From the NCBI GenBank assembly GCA_946221975.1, contig CAMIGT010000093.1, positions 1 to 6,233 on the forward strand: 6,233 nucleotides of DNA. The letters are read 5' to 3'. Position 1 is the stretch's first letter, and each line of letters starts with the position of its first letter. The position numbers were made by a program, and so were the translations under genes. Positions 5,999 through 6,233 of this stretch are shown in pieces. This stretch comes from an uncultured Blastococcus sp. (GTDB taxonomy: Bacteria > Actinomycetota > Actinomycetes > Mycobacteriales > Antricoccaceae). Below the pieces are notes generated by a model, which saw nothing but the letters and a program-made list of their open reading frames with translations, did no database searches and had not been told where the DNA came from.

Positions 5999-6233
5999 AT
6001 GACCGACGCCGACGTGACCCTCACCGCCGAGCAGGGCGACGTACTACGTGCCGTCGACCGCGGGCTGGCACCGCGCAGCGAGACCCGCGACCGCGGAGTG
6101 ACGCTGGATGACCTCACCGGCGTACTCGACCTGGAGCAGGCCGAGATCAGGCGTGCGTTGGATGCGCTGGCCGGCTTCGGGTACGTCGAGGTCGACGCCA
6201 CCTCCGCGGCGAATCCAGTCGTGACGGAGGTGA
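5999..6233 (+). CDS. Small winged-helix-like protein of unknown function (truncated by window edge)
   Basis: The frame is open from ATG 5999 through 78 codons to the right edge; the end is not seen. The protein starts MTDADVTLTAEQGDVLRAVD. The order of helix, then GVTLDDLTGVLDLEQAEIRR (34-53) as a helix-turn-helix, then ALDALAGFGYVEVD (54-67) as the end of a recognition helix plus beta wing, resembles the winged-helix fold of MarR/ArsR-type or replication-related proteins. This is pattern recognition, not a family match. It is on the same strand as the two-component operon, 81 bases after it, with its own strong ribosome site. It may be co-transcribed or begin a new unit, and no promoter was recognised. 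Codon use is like the neighbours. I do not recognise the gene. Confidence 0.7.
   Translation, partial: MTDADVTLTAEQGDVLRAVDRGLAPRSETRDRGVTLDDLTGVLDLEQAEIRRALDALAGFGYVEVDATSAANPVVTEV

Noticed and set aside
1..6233. tRNA or rRNA genes, CRISPR array, insertion sequences, attachment sites
   Set aside because: No spaced repeats, terminal inverted repeats, transposase or integrase sequence, or cloverleaf candidates were seen on reading both strands by eye.

Overview
This is a high-GC window whose codon use (third positions almost all G or C), frequent GTG starts and gene families point to an actinobacterium. The genus cannot be named from the sequence. It is almost wholly coding: two divergent gene groups leave a 154-base shared regulatory region at 2377-2530, and a further gene starts at the right edge.

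Left group, minus strand (1-2376): a MoxR/Mg-chelatase-type AAA+ ATPase (976-2376) is followed after 2 bases by a gene (1-973, cut by the window edge) encoding the long, charged N-terminal region of the von Willebrand A (VWA)-domain protein that usually accompanies this ATPase. The pair resembles Mycobacterium tuberculosis Rv0958/Rv0959. It is probably a chaperone-like ATPase plus a VWA partner; its substrate is unknown. A TAGGGT -10 element lies exactly 6 bases from the ATPase ATG, the arrangement expected for a leaderless actinobacterial mRNA.

Right group, plus strand (2531-5917): four genes with stop and start codons overlapping at every junction (ATGA, GTGA, GTGA). They are an ABC ATPase, an ABC-2 family permease, a DesK-like membrane histidine kinase and a NarL/LuxR-type response regulator of the DesR-like subgroup. 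The likely scheme is an exporter co-produced with its own two-component regulator, which senses the membrane or the exporter's state and probably controls this operon. A 6+6 bp inverted repeat (2459-2472) in the divergent region is the best operator candidate.

Right edge (5999-6233): after an 81-base gap and a strong Shine-Dalgarno sequence, a short reading frame with a winged-helix-like sequence begins and runs off the window.

No RNA gene, mobile element or CRISPR array was seen. Nothing here is clearly an undescribed system. The points most worth following are the poorly characterised AAA+/VWA pair with its probable leaderless start, the dyad in the divergent promoter region, and the unassigned small winged-helix gene.
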